Positions 1-8,471 of a stretch of 64,000 nt of DNA are shown piece after piece. Below the pieces are notes generated by a model that was not told the origin of the DNA, made no database searches, and worked only from the letters and a program-made list of their open reading frames with translations. Source of the DNA: Bacillus cereus G9842 (GTDB lineage Bacteria > Bacillota > Bacilli > Bacillales > Bacillaceae_G); the NCBI RefSeq assembly GCF_000021305.1, contig NC_011775.1, positions 1-64,000 on the forward strand. The letters run 5' to 3'. Within the stretch, counting starts at the first letter, position 1. Every line of letters starts with the position of its first letter. A program made the position numbers and the translations under genes.

Positions 1-356
1 AAAGTAGAAAAAACTTTTAATTTATATATTATAAAATTATTATTTACATTAAATAGTTGTCATTGTAAGGTATGTTTAATAGATAAATTCTTTTATTTAT
101 ACTAAAAAGCATTTTACATAGTTAACTAGATTACTTGAAATAACTTCTTGAAAAAACGTTAAAACTAGATTAAACTTATGATTAGCCTATTTAAAAAGAT
201 TTTGGACTAATTTATGCTTTCCAACAAATCGACCAAATTAATTTTGTTGTGAGTATAAATTTAAAGTACGAGATCTTTGCTTATTTGTGTATGCGTAAAG
301 ATGTAGGATAATGTACCTAATATAAACATAACATTAATAACTATCGTACATATCCA

Positions 357-385
357 ACACATCTTTCAATTGAAGGTGTGTTTTT
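357..385 (+). terminator. Hairpin with U run
   Basis: ACACATCTTTCAA pairs with TTGAAGGTGTGT and is followed by five T. It lies downstream of a possible -10 box, so it may be another leader hairpin of the type described elsewhere in this window, or a terminator for a gene left of the window. Confidence 0.45.
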
Positions 386-531
386 GTCGTATATATAGAG
401 AAAACTGACCATTTAGTAAAAAAAGACCAAAAAAAAGAGCCTCACATGGAGGCAAGACCAAAATAAAAAATAAAGCTAAAAGCGACCAAACTTTTAACTT
501 GAAAAAATTTTCGATACTTAAATTATAATCT

Positions 532-594
532 ATTTGTTATGCCTTTTCAACATTTATTTGTTGTTTATTTGTTGTGCAGATTATGATTTGTTGT
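532..594 (+). repeat. ATTTGTTGT direct repeats (iteron-like)
   Basis: ATTTGTTGT is present at 556-564, 567-575 and 586-594, and ATTTGTTAT at 532-539. The copies lie 80-150 bases upstream of the start codon at 678. Short direct repeats in front of a plasmid gene are typical of iterons or an autoregulatory operator. Confidence 0.5.
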
Positions 595-677
595 ATATTT
601 TTCAGACCAATTTTTTACTTTTCAAAGTTAAGTTTTGCTGGTCCTTTTGCTTTTATTAGAAGGGAAGTACAACCTAT

Positions 678-2099
678 ATGTTAAATAGAAGCAAACTACG
701 TGAGCATGCTTTGAAAAATAACCTCTCAACTATTGCTACAAGATTAATAGCACCTCTAGCTATGGTTACTGATATCGATGGAAGAATATATATAGATAAA
801 GAAGATATCCGTAAACAAGAGCTAATGTCTACCCGTTGTATTCCTACTGCTTTTAAAGATTTAGAAGAGGCCAATTGTATATATAAAGAAGATGGTGTCT
901 ACTATAATAATATGGCAATTCACATTGACCATAGACCTACACGTTTTACTTATATTAGTCTATATAAGTTTTTCCAAGACAAGCAATTCAAGAAATTATA
1001 CAAAAGACCTTTACAATTTTTATATTATATTCTAACTTCCCAACTACCTGGTGAATGGCATAGATTTGCTATTGAACGTGGTTATGTAACAGCAACTAAT
1101 AATCCTATTCTTAGATATTTCTATAATTTTAAGGACTTATTAAATGTACTAGTGTTATTAATTGAAAATGGGCTTATCGAAATCGAGTTCACTCATGATG
1201 GAAAGAAACACCTGCTAACAAGTGATATAGAGAATGTACGTGAGTTACTTGAGGTGTATTGTGAATTAAATGAATTAAATCGTAAGAAACGTACATGTGA
1301 TGAAAAAAAATCCCATGTAATACGTGTTCGTATTGCTAAAAAACATGTAAAAAGGGAAAATGTTACCTCTATATATGAACCGGAGCGTCTTGCTACTTTA
1401 CGTGATTTACGTGACATAGCAATAAAACACGGTCATGATCTAGAGCAATTTGAACAATCGTCTTTAGAAAAGATACATATGACGAAAAAGAAACTATACG
1501 ATAATTTTGGAAAATATGGCGTACAGTTATATAGAGACAGCTTACAACGCTTTTTCCAAGAACAATCTTTTATATTCCCGCGATTAATGCGTGAAGGGAA
1601 ATTCGGAAATTACATTTTAAACTTCTATGTAATGCCTGCTATTCGTATGACTTTAACTCAGAAATTAGAAAAAATGAAAGTAGATTATCTACAATCTATG
1701 GATATCCTTTCTTTAGTAGAAGAAAGTGAGCCGTATATTAACTTTATTACAACTGCAGGTATTGATGATGAGGTTATTAATATTGCATCTGAAATCTCTA
1801 CATATACTGAAATAAAGACAACTATTTCAAGAAATAAAGCTTGGGACATATATTTTAGTCGTTTAAATACTATTTATGATGAAAATATTCAAAAAGGGTT
1901 GAAGCAAGATTACATTCATCAACTTGCTAAAGAATACAAGTTAAGTAATCCTAATTTTGAACGTGAATTTGGACAAAAATTACCACAAAGAAATTTAACA
2001 ACTGAAAACAATATAAAAGAAGATACTACTTCTATACACCCGGATAATAAAAAAACAATTGATGTTAAAGCTATGTTTAATAGTATTGTTAAAAATTAA
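678..2099 (+). CDS. Hypothetical protein, candidate plasmid initiator/regulator
   Basis: This 473-aa soluble protein was not recognised. It has no signal peptide or membrane segment, and it is rich in basic residues around 205-225 (LNRKKRTCDEKK). The middle reads as helical modules of winged-helix character. The last 40 residues are polar and probably disordered. The ATG lies about 10 bases after GGGAAG. Two repeat families directly upstream and its isolation as a single transcription unit suggest a DNA-binding replication initiator or regulator, but no conserved initiator motif was identified. An inverted repeat follows the stop. Confidence 0.8.
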   Translation: MLNRSKLREHALKNNLSTIATRLIAPLAMVTDIDGRIYIDKEDIRKQELMSTRCIPTAFKDLEEANCIYKEDGVYYNNMAIHIDHRPTRFTYISLYKFFQDKQFKKLYKRPLQFLYYILTSQLPGEWHRFAIERGYVTATNNPILRYFYNFKDLLNVLVLLIENGLIEIEFTHDGKKHLLTSDIENVRELLEVYCELNELNRKKRTCDEKKSHVIRVRIAKKHVKRENVTSIYEPERLATLRDLRDIAIKHGHDLEQFEQSSLEKIHMTKKKLYDNFGKYGVQLYRDSLQRFFQEQSFIFPRLMREGKFGNYILNFYVMPAIRMTLTQKLEKMKVDYLQSMDILSLVEESEPYINFITTAGIDDEVINIASEISTYTEIKTTISRNKAWDIYFSRLNTIYDENIQKGLKQDYIHQLAKEYKLSNPNFEREFGQKLPQRNLTTENNIKEDTTSIHPDNKKTIDVKAMFNSIVKN

Positions 2100-2687
2100 T
2101 TCAGAAAAAGTTTTTTTAAAAATCGGCTCATATTAGAGGGTTATTTACTATTGTCTTTTTTAAGCGTTTAAAAATCTACTATTTAAACGCTTATTTGTCA
2201 TTTATAAATATATATACTGTATATAAAAACACCTTATTTGACAGCAATCTACTGCAAATAATTGATATATATATCGTAAATTGTGATATTAGACACCTTT
2301 TTACCTTTTTTTGTATATGAAAAAAATTTGTTATAGCAGATATTAATTATTTTATTCTTAAAATCTTTGCCTTTATCAACTATTTCTTTCTCTTATTGAT
2401 ATGTAGTTCACTAGGATCGAACAGTTATATTATCCAATAAATAGATATAGTGTTCTACCTATTGAACTGTCTGCATTTGTAACTAGTTATTTCTTCTCCA
2501 TTACAGTAACTAATGTATTTTATTATTATCTTTATAATTTATATTATTATTCTTAGTATTATTATGTTCAGCTGCTCCCCAATTTATTCAAAAAGCAGAT
2601 AAATTAACACTGTGTTATAATTCCAGTAGATTTATGAAAATATAATATATCTACATAACAATAATATAAAATAGTAGGAGGAATAAT
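2100..2687. other. Gene-free intergenic region
   Basis: This 588-base AT-rich stretch has a strong hairpin at 2161-2193 (TAAGCGTTTAAA pairing with TTTAAACGCTTA), probably the end of the upstream transcript, and widely spaced ACAGTT/AACTGT arms around 2420-2471. A TATAAT-like box near 2615 is the likely promoter of the gene at 2688. No coding sequence was found. Confidence 0.5.
2161..2193. terminator. Hairpin after the 473-aa gene
   Basis: A perfect 12-bp stem closes a nine-base loop. The downstream T run is weak (TTATTTGTC), so it may be a poor terminator or an RNA-stability hairpin. Confidence 0.4.
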
Positions 2688-3260
2688 ATGAAAATTATCG
2701 TGTTTTCAAATACAACTGGAGGCATAAAAGAACTAGTTGAACAAAATGAGCTATTAGCAGTAAAACCTGATCTCATACTCTTATTAGGTGATATACATAA
2801 AAGGGCATTATATTCTATTGAACATTTTTTCAAAGATATTCCTATATACGGGGTTTTAGGTGAAAATGATAGTAAAGATGCTTTTCATGATACAAATATC
2901 AAATCTTTACATCGTAATGTAGTAAATGTTAAAGGATATATTATTGCAGGATTTAGTGGAGTACCAATTTATACTGATAATAATAAAGTTGCTAATCAAT
3001 TTACCGAACAAGAATTAAGTACCTTCTTAGATAAAATTGGTCCAGTCGATATTTTTGTAGCTCATGCTAATCCACGTTGGGCAAAGCCAGAGGATGAATT
3101 AGATTTATACAGAGGTTTTGAAGAATATTCAAATTACTTATTAAGGGATAGACCTAAGTTATTTTTACATGGCCATACAGGTTCCCCGCTAGTGTATAAC
3201 ATTCACGATGATACAACTGTTATTACTGTTAATGAATATCAAGTTTTAACTATTGATTAA
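2688..3260 (+). CDS. Degenerate calcineurin-like metallophosphoesterase
   Basis: The 190-aa protein has the YfcE/MJ0936 fold order: a short beta strand with SNTTGG at 7-12, LLGDIHK near 33-39, GENDSKD near 58-64, VAHANP near 124-129 and LHGHTGSP near 159-166. In active family members these read SDTHG, GD, GN(H/C)D, and GHTHxP. Here the first Asp and His are Asn and Thr, and the last metal His is Gly, so several metal ligands are missing. A good AGGAGG site precedes the ATG. It is either a pseudoenzyme or one with altered metal use. Confidence 0.8.
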   Translation: MKIIVFSNTTGGIKELVEQNELLAVKPDLILLLGDIHKRALYSIEHFFKDIPIYGVLGENDSKDAFHDTNIKSLHRNVVNVKGYIIAGFSGVPIYTDNNKVANQFTEQELSTFLDKIGPVDIFVAHANPRWAKPEDELDLYRGFEEYSNYLLRDRPKLFLHGHTGSPLVYNIHDDTTVITVNEYQVLTID

Positions 3261-3328
3261 TATTAAATCCATTAATATGTATAAGATTTTTAATTTTATT
3301 ATCAATTAATTAGGAAAGAGGTAATTAA

Positions 3329-3721
3329 ATGAATCAATTATCTTTATTTGATGATGAATCGACACAAACCCTGCCAGGAAAAGCGAAGCAGTATTCTAGT
3401 AATAGTGAAAAAGTAGTAGGGGTTCCAATACATTTAATAGATAATTATAGAACTGATAAAAGAATTAATGGACTAACATACATAGAAGTGGAACAGTTAA
3501 ATTGGTATGTAGAAAATGAATTAGAAATTAGAGCCACTGATGTAGTAAACGAACTAATTGAAAAATGTAGCACACCAAAGCTGTATTTTTCTACTGAAAA
3601 GTCTAAGGTATATCCTTTTGTATGTATGTATCTTGAATATTTATGTCAGAAAGGTATTTTAATTTTTGTAGCAAGTAAAGGGACACAAGAACGTGTTTAT
3701 AAGAATATAAAATATTGTTAA
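3329..3721 (+). CDS. Small protein with N-terminal clamp-binding-like motif
   Basis: The 130-aa protein is of unknown family. It begins MNQLSLFDDES, and QLSLF at residues 3-7 matches the bacterial beta sliding-clamp binding consensus QL(S/D)LF. The rest reads as a small alpha/beta domain, possibly winged helix (residues 50-120). It follows the phosphoesterase gene by 68 bases and has its own ribosome site (AAAGAGG). Recruitment to the replication clamp is an inference from the motif only. Confidence 0.75.
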   Translation: MNQLSLFDDESTQTLPGKAKQYSSNSEKVVGVPIHLIDNYRTDKRINGLTYIEVEQLNWYVENELEIRATDVVNELIEKCSTPKLYFSTEKSKVYPFVCMYLEYLCQKGILIFVASKGTQERVYKNIKYC

Positions 3722-3732
3722 ACATACAATGT

Positions 3733-3767
3733 GAAAAAGTAGCAGATTTCTATTAAACTGCTTTTTC
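3733..3767 (+). terminator. Terminator after the clamp-motif gene
   Basis: GAAAAAG..GCAG pairs with CTGC..CTTTTTC, forming a stem just after the stop codon at 3721. Confidence 0.5.
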
Positions 3768-3823
3768 ATTAGGAATAAAAACATTAAAATAATATATATA
3801 AATTAATTGAGGGGAGTGATGAT

Positions 3824-4237
3824 ATGTATTCATTGTTAAGTTTGTTGAGTATGTTTATAATGATTATTTTGATTATCCTAGTGATACACGGCATAGTAAC
3901 AATGATGGATAGGGACTCTTGGATAAAAGGAACTTTAATTACAATAAGTGTGATGCTCGGTAGCGTATCCTGTTATTTTATTTATAGTGAAGGACGCTCT
4001 GCTGATGCCGCTATTATAGAGTCATATAAACAAGAAGCTAAAATACAGGAAAATAATCAAGTAGAACAATACAAATTAGTAGCAGATAAACTACAAACAC
4101 AGGTGGATAAAGTTATTTTAGAAGATATAGAGGATTACAAAAAGGTAACAACAGATAAAGGAATATATAAACTTACACTTTTGTATGATGATACAGGGAG
4201 ACTTAAGGGTATCGATACGCTAGAAAAGATTTACTAA
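3824..4237 (+). CDS. Two-TM membrane protein
   Basis: The 137-aa protein has hydrophobic segments at about residues 3-27 and 36-54, then a polar, charged C-terminal half with coiled-coil character (residues 60-110) and a short beta-rich end. Family not recognised. The start follows a GGGGAG site. It is the first of three consecutive membrane-protein genes, separated from the next by a terminator. Confidence 0.75.
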   Translation: MYSLLSLLSMFIMIILIILVIHGIVTMMDRDSWIKGTLITISVMLGSVSCYFIYSEGRSADAAIIESYKQEAKIQENNQVEQYKLVADKLQTQVDKVILEDIEDYKKVTTDKGIYKLTLLYDDTGRLKGIDTLEKIY

Positions 4238-4260
4238 GTAGATAACGTTTTATCCTATTG

Positions 4261-4297
4261 AACCGAAACCAACTATTAATAAGGGGGTTTCGGTTTT
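4261..4297 (+). terminator. Terminator
   Basis: AACCGAAACC pairs with GGTTTCGGTT followed by TT, between two membrane-protein genes. Confidence 0.65.
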
Positions 4298-4327
4298 ACA
4301 ATTAAGTGACATAAAGAGGGGACAAGT

Positions 4328-4747
4328 ATGGAGTTACAATTATTAAATAAAATCATTGAACAATTAAAAATTAAAGAAAATAAATCAAAAGACTTAAGAA
4401 CCATTTGTAGTGATATAAATGCTATTGCAGCAATCATTATGGCAATCTTATTATCTCAAGGCTATAAGAATGCTGTTATTTTTGGAGGTATCATTATTGT
4501 ATTGTTAGTAAATATTTGTGTTCATATATATTCATTTAAAAGGCATATGTACTTTATTAATGAAATTGAGGAAGTATTGAATCAAAATGCAAAAAAGTCC
4601 ATTCAAGATTCTTTATATTTATCTAACGATCAAAAAGAGAGCTACATTACTGAATTTGATAATAAGGACGTAAAGCAAAGAATACAGCTCTTAAAAGTTA
4701 TAGTAAATACAGAGAAAAATACTAGGCTTAGTCTTTATGTAAATTAA
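4328..4747 (+). CDS. Membrane protein, paralog of next gene
   Basis: The 139-aa protein has two closely spaced membrane helices (about residues 32-48 and 52-70), then a cytosolic-type tail. The tail motif SLYLSNDQKESYITEF matches SKYLTNGRKERYLTDF in the next gene, so the two are paralogs. It starts at an ATG after an AGAGGGG site. Function unknown. Confidence 0.75.
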   Translation: MELQLLNKIIEQLKIKENKSKDLRTICSDINAIAAIIMAILLSQGYKNAVIFGGIIIVLLVNICVHIYSFKRHMYFINEIEEVLNQNAKKSIQDSLYLSNDQKESYITEFDNKDVKQRIQLLKVIVNTEKNTRLSLYVN

Positions 4748-4792
4748 TAGTATAATTTTGATAGGTAAATAAGGAGTAAGGAGCTTTAGATA

Positions 4793-5233
4793 ATGACAGT
4801 AAAAGAAGAATTTAAACACCAGGAACAGGTTGATCTTTTGTTAGATAAGCAAATAAAGTATGGTAAAAAGGTTAAGAAGACAATGGCAGTACTTCTTATA
4901 ATACTATTAGTAGCGATATTAACCGTACTATTAAATATTCAAAATCTGTATGTTGATGTTTTATTAATATTAATAGCAAGTATACTCTTTTTTATAGCAC
5001 TATATTTTAGAAAGAAAAACGTATACTACCACATAACGGTAATGGAACTGATAACTAAAAAAGAAATAGAATCTATAAAAGAGTCTAAGTACCTAACAAA
5101 TGGCCGAAAAGAACGATATTTAACGGATTTTTATAATGCTAAGGATACAGAAAAAGCAGTTATATTTTTACGTGCGATGGTAGAGGCAAAACAAAACGAA
5201 GAGTTATGGAAGGAAGAAACTGAGAATATATAG
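4793..5233 (+). CDS. Membrane protein, paralog of previous gene
   Basis: The 146-aa protein has a basic, charged N-terminus, two membrane helices at about residues 31-50 and 54-72, and a tail with the shared motif YLTNGRKERYLTDF. It lies 45 bases after its paralog and is probably co-transcribed. A strong bidirectional terminator follows. Function unknown. Confidence 0.75.
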   Translation: MTVKEEFKHQEQVDLLLDKQIKYGKKVKKTMAVLLIILLVAILTVLLNIQNLYVDVLLILIASILFFIALYFRKKNVYYHITVMELITKKEIESIKESKYLTNGRKERYLTDFYNAKDTEKAVIFLRAMVEAKQNEELWKEETENI

Positions 5234-5302
5234 GTTTCTTCCATAACCTTAAGAGTAGGGTATTATTAATAATAGTCGTTTATGAAGAATATATTGTATT
5301 AG

Positions 5303-5342
5303 AAAAAGAGTCCATTTTATTATTTACAAGATGGACTCTTTT
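5303..5342. terminator. Bidirectional terminator
   Basis: AAAAAGAGTCCAT pairs perfectly with ATGGACTCTTTT between convergent genes. Confidence 0.85.
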
Positions 5343-5359
5343 AATTTTAACTATATATT

Positions 5360-5779
5360 TCATTCTATTTTTATAATCTCCAACAGCCTTTCATTATGTT
5401 CAATATATCTATAGAGTTCTTGTATATTATTACTAATAAAGCTATGTTTAATTGGTGAACATTTTTCATTAATTAATTTAGTTTTTTCAAGTGCCAATTG
5501 CCCATGCAGTCGCGATAATGCACTTTTAATTATATTTACATCCTTTTCTAAACAAATATATGAACAATAGCAGCCTTTAATTCTTTTCCTTATTGGAACA
5601 GCTGCTTTACAAATTGTACATTGTTTTATTATTTCCTCAAATTCTACGCATGAATAAGGTATCTCGCTATTGCATTTATTGTTTTTCACACATGAATATA
5701 TCCAAAAATCATTGGAAATAGTGTTTTTATTATATTCAAGTTTTTGATATATACATATATCACATTTAGAATCACTCAT
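5360..5779 (-). CDS. Cysteine-rich (zinc-binding) small protein
   Basis: The 139-aa minus-strand protein carries several Cys pairs: CDIC near residues 5-8, a CVKNNKC stretch, CTIC near 58-61 and CYCSYIC near 74-80. This indicates one or two zinc knuckles. The C-terminal half is helical. I chose the internal ATG at 5779 (MSDSKC) because a GGGGTGAAATA ribosome site lies just upstream; an ATG eight codons earlier lacks one. Role unknown. Confidence 0.7.
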   Translation of the reverse strand: MSDSKCDICIYQKLEYNKNTISNDFWIYSCVKNNKCNSEIPYSCVEFEEIIKQCTICKAAVPIRKRIKGCYCSYICLEKDVNIIKSALSRLHGQLALEKTKLINEKCSPIKHSFISNNIQELYRYIEHNERLLEIIKIE

Positions 5780-5914
5780 TATTTCACCCCGACATATAAA
5801 CAAAAAACCTCAAGATCACGAAAGTATAGTTCTTCGTTCCTTAAAGGTTTATTCTCACAATTTATTTAAATTCACAGTATATTATTAAGTTCCTATCTAT
5901 TAGTAGTACAATTT

Positions 5915-6268
5915 TTAAACTAAACTTGTTTCAAAATAGATTGTATTGGTTTGTACAGTTACTAACTCAAAATCATCTTCTTTGATTGGAATAATTATTG
6001 ACGTTCCATCATCGGTATTAATTATAGAAGCCGTATAAAAATCTATCCTTAGAGAATTACCTCTAATATCATTAGCGTTTATATGTATTTTAGGATGCTC
6101 ATTAGATATCTTTAATTGTCCTGCTTCATAGTTATTATGCTTACCATTATTTAAGGCAACCCGGTATGGTAGAATTAATGAGTCATCAATAGAAACGATT
6201 CTACCAGCATGTCCTTCCCATTTAGCTTTATTAATTATCTTCACAATGCTTCCTACTATTAAATTCAT
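5915..6268 (-). CDS. KOW/SH3-like small protein
   Basis: The 117-aa protein begins MNLIVGSIVKIINKAKWEGHAG, and residues 5-50 read as a KOW/SH3-like beta barrel (GSIVKI, then GHAGRIVSID). The C-terminal half is beta-rich. It has an AGGAGG ribosome site. Its mRNA starts with one of the shared leader hairpins at 6322-6388. Possible nucleic-acid or ribosome contact is inferred from the fold only. Confidence 0.75.
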   Translation of the reverse strand: MNLIVGSIVKIINKAKWEGHAGRIVSIDDSLILPYRVALNNGKHNNYEAGQLKISNEHPKIHINANDIRGNSLRIDFYTASIINTDDGTSIIIPIKEDDFELVTVQTNTIYFETSLV

Positions 6269-6321
6269 TAAATTTCCTCCTAAGTTTTGCTCGAATTAAA
6301 TATCCTGTATTACAAAAGGAC

Positions 6322-6388
6322 AACAAAAAAAGACCTCTTTGATTCGCTACTAATTTATTAATTAGATTTCACGAACCCAAAAGGTCTG
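6322..6388 (-). promoter_or_regulatory. Shared-family leader hairpin (KOW gene)
   Basis: On the minus strand the 5' arm reads AGACCTTTTGGGTTCGTGA and the 3' arm AATCAAAGAGGTCT followed by seven T and G. An inner stem (CTAATTAATAAATTAG) sits between them. It lies between an AT-rich leader and the ribosome site of the gene ending at 5915, matching the layout seen at some fourteen other genes in this window. Confidence 0.7.
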
Positions 6389-6570
6389 TCTTGTTAATGT
6401 TATATAAAATAAAAAGTAATGATTTATGTAGATATATTAACAGACAATATTAGAAAATGGCAAATTAGAAATATCTTAATAAACATGGTAAGAAGTAATA
6501 CATTGGATATGTAAAAAATAAAGAAGATAGCATGCCAATATAATGATAAAATTATGAACGAGGTGAGGAA

Positions 6571-6990
6571 ATGAAAAAAATTATTTTTATTTTTGGTGTT
6601 ATATTCTTGATCATTTCAGTCCTATATTTCTTCAAATGGGATCAATGGCAAGTAGAAAAAGTAGTTAAGGAAAATATTAATGCATTAAATGAACGAGATC
6701 ATCACAAATATACAAGTACCCTTACTGCTACTGTCCAAGATAATACTTCTGTAGGCCCCGCAGCAGCACTCTTTATGAGCAATGCAAAGGCTAAGTTTGA
6801 AATAATAACTCTGGATACTAAAAAGCAAGATAAGACTACTTGGATAGTGAATACTAAACAAAAGATAATAGGCAGTAATGAAATTAAAGGGGATGAAAAA
6901 TTAGATAAGACCATAGATATTAACTACCACATTAAAGATACTGAAAAAGGTTGGAAAATATCCTGGTATGAGTTGTCAGAGGAGAAATAA
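6571..6990 (+). CDS. Membrane-anchored NTF2-like protein
   Basis: The 139-aa protein has a single N-terminal membrane helix (residues 3-20) with no lipobox Cys, then an extracellular alpha+beta domain. The pattern of an initial helix (KVVKENINALNERD) followed by strands and a terminal GWKISWYEL strand fits an NTF2/SnoaL-like fold. Function unknown. GAGGTGAGG precedes the ATG. Confidence 0.7.
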   Translation: MKKIIFIFGVIFLIISVLYFFKWDQWQVEKVVKENINALNERDHHKYTSTLTATVQDNTSVGPAAALFMSNAKAKFEIITLDTKKQDKTTWIVNTKQKIIGSNEIKGDEKLDKTIDINYHIKDTEKGWKISWYELSEEK

Positions 6991-7230
6991 CTTCTTGTTT
7001 ATATTTATATCAATATATAGATATAAATAGCATTTGGCAGTAAACAGGGGGAAATAGAAGTATTTTACAATATATCGTAATATAACAAAAATATAAATAG
7101 ATATATTTACAAATTTGTAGAATTATATTACAATTTAACTACTCTCTTTTTAAATAGTCATGCGACTATTTATTATTGTTTCGTTTCAACATTAATCATA
7201 ATTACAATTATGAGGTGAAACCCTTACATC

Positions 7231-7259
7231 CCTAGCTAATCATAGCTAGGCTTTTTTTT
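7231..7259 (+). terminator. Strong terminator
   Basis: CCTAGCTA pairs perfectly with TAGCTAGG around a four-base loop, followed by C and eight T. Confidence 0.85.
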
Positions 7260-7322
7260 ATTCATGATAGTGTAACATTCTAATATAGGAAATAAGACTG
7301 ATTAATAATAGTATAGAAAATA

Positions 7323-7400
7323 GGTAACGTATCTAAATACTATTTTTAATAAGTATTACAAATGGGTAACGTATATAAGTTACGTATATACGTTACCCAT
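7323..7400. promoter_or_regulatory. GTAACGTAT palindromic operator candidate
   Basis: ATGGGTAACGTATAT (7362-7376) and ATATACGTTACCCAT (7386-7400) are perfect 15-bp inverted arms around a nine-base spacer that itself contains TTACGT. A further GGTAACGTAT lies at about 7323. It is positioned about 50 bases upstream of the next promoter and has no U run, so an operator or other protein site fits better than a terminator. Confidence 0.55.
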
Positions 7401-7505
7401 CATTCGTGTTCCTAATTCATATAAAAAGTTACAAATCTCTAAAACTATTTGATATACTATAAGCATTACAAGTATTTTTTCTTTTTATTATCACAAATAA
7501 TAATC

Positions 7506-7567
7506 AAGCCCTCTTGGGGATCTGTGAATGGTATTTTTACCTTAACAATCTCTTAGAGGGCTTTTTT
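7506..7567 (+). promoter_or_regulatory. Shared-family leader hairpin (30-aa gene)
   Basis: A -10 box TATACT (7453-7458) is followed by an AT-rich leader and then a hairpin: AAGCCCTCTTGGGGATC pairs imperfectly with CAATCTCTTAGAGGGC, then six T and GCATG. The next gene starts 57 bases later. Confidence 0.7.
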
Positions 7568-7624
7568 GCATGTTTACGATTTGTATAGATTTATATATAA
7601 AACAAAAAATAAAGGGGAATATAT

Positions 7625-7717
7625 ATGCGCAACATTATTGATTTTATAGAAATTTTAGTCTTTCTTTGGGTTGCAGCAAACATTTTTGGTTATTTTGTTT
7701 TTTCAAAGGAAGAGTAA
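7625..7717 (+). CDS. 30-aa single-TM peptide
   Basis: The short reading frame MRNIIDFIEILVFLWVAAN... encodes a single membrane helix (about residues 5-26) and a charged SKEE end. It follows a GGGGAATATAT ribosome site and a shared-type leader hairpin and stops 20 bases before the next gene. Such peptides can be membrane toxins or subunit-like helpers; no antisense RNA was seen, so no function is assigned. Confidence 0.55.
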   Translation: MRNIIDFIEILVFLWVAANIFGYFVFSKEE

Positions 7718-7737
7718 TAGTAAGGGAGTAGGTACTA

Positions 7738-7929
7738 ATGAAAAATATTATACGAGTAAATAAGAAAACTAATGAAACTGATCATGTAGAAATCGAGTAT
7801 TTTTTAAATTTTGTTAGTAGTTTCAATCAATGCTACGAAGAGTCCCTTTCATCCTTAATTAAGGGGTATGTTATACAGGATAATTCATTTGCATTTTATA
7901 TTCCTGAGTTACATGACAAACTCACTTAA
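7738..7929 (+). CDS. 63-aa hypothetical protein
   Basis: A small acidic soluble protein of no recognised family. It follows the 30-aa membrane peptide gene by 20 bases and has a GGGAG ribosome site, so the two are probably one operon. A terminator follows at 8046-8088. Confidence 0.6.
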   Translation: MKNIIRVNKKTNETDHVEIEYFLNFVSSFNQCYEESLSSLIKGYVIQDNSFAFYIPELHDKLT

Positions 7930-8045
7930 ATGACGCTCCGTAATACTATTCTACTGCTAATGGATATTAATTGTATAAGCAACACTAATAAAAAAGAAGT
8001 TTCGAAGTTATTAAAAAAGTAAAACTAGAATTTAACAATTATATA

Positions 8046-8088
8046 AAACACCTAACTAGGTAAATTACCTACTGTTGGGTGTTTTTTT
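8046..8088 (+). terminator. Terminator
   Basis: AACACCTAACTAGGT folds with ACCTACTGTTGGGTGTT and is followed by a seven-T run. Confidence 0.7.
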
Positions 8089-8180
8089 CTTTTATTAATT
8101 AAATTTAAAAAAGAGAAAAAATAAGTGGTATCTTATAATGATATCCATATAACCAATAGAAAAGAGGGGGATGCGATTAT

Positions 8181-8471
8181 ATGATACTTACAAGTAAAAA
8201 TGAACCTGTTATAAATGGATGGCTAAGCCCTACGGGAGAGTTTCTTCACTGCAATTTGTATGAGCATTATACTTGTGCAGCTGCTTATGAAGATAAAGTG
8301 AGAGATCAATATTTAAGAATTGATGCTGGGAGTGAGGGGGAAAGCTCTTTTGTGAGTATAATATGTGGTTATTTAACAGATAAACAAACGGTTTGGATAA
8401 TATCCCATATAAAATACTTTAATAATAATCAGGTAGAGGACCTAATTAATTATGGTTTAGTAATTGATTAA
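8181..8471 (+). CDS. 96-aa hypothetical protein
   Basis: A small acidic protein with no recognised family. It contains two Trp and Cys-containing strands and looks like a compact alpha+beta domain. It has its own TATAAT-type -10 box near 8133 and a GAGGGGG ribosome site. Confidence 0.65.
   Translation: MILTSKNEPVINGWLSPTGEFLHCNLYEHYTCAAAYEDKVRDQYLRIDAGSEGESSFVSIICGYLTDKQTVWIISHIKYFNNNQVEDLINYGLVID

Larger units (their letters stand above)
231..611 (+). repeat. GACCAAA box cluster
   Basis: GACCAAA occurs at 231-237, 425-431, 456-462 and 484-490, with near copies GACCATT at 417 and GACCAAT at 605, all on the same strand. The copy at 484 sits in the longer word AAAGCGACCA, which recurs near 40411 and 47296, each time just upstream of a gene. 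The boxes look like binding sites for a plasmid-encoded protein; the binder is unknown. Confidence 0.5.
1..677. other. Gene-free upstream region with short repeats
   Basis: No credible coding region is visible. The stretch is very AT-rich and holds GACCAAA boxes (231, 425, 456, 484 and a variant at 605), ATTTGTTGT direct repeats (532-594) and one terminator-like hairpin (357-385) about 50 bases after a possible -10 box (GATAAT near 305). It lies directly upstream of the 473-aa gene at 678 and could be an origin or operator region for it. That role is inferred only from the repeats and position. Confidence 0.5.
6991..7624. other. Intergenic region with terminator, palindrome and leader
   Basis: This 634-base gap holds a terminator at 7231-7259, a large GTAACGTAT-based palindrome at 7362-7400 with an extra half site near 7323, and a promoter plus shared-type leader hairpin (7453-7567) for the small gene at 7625. 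No larger gene was found. Confidence 0.6.
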
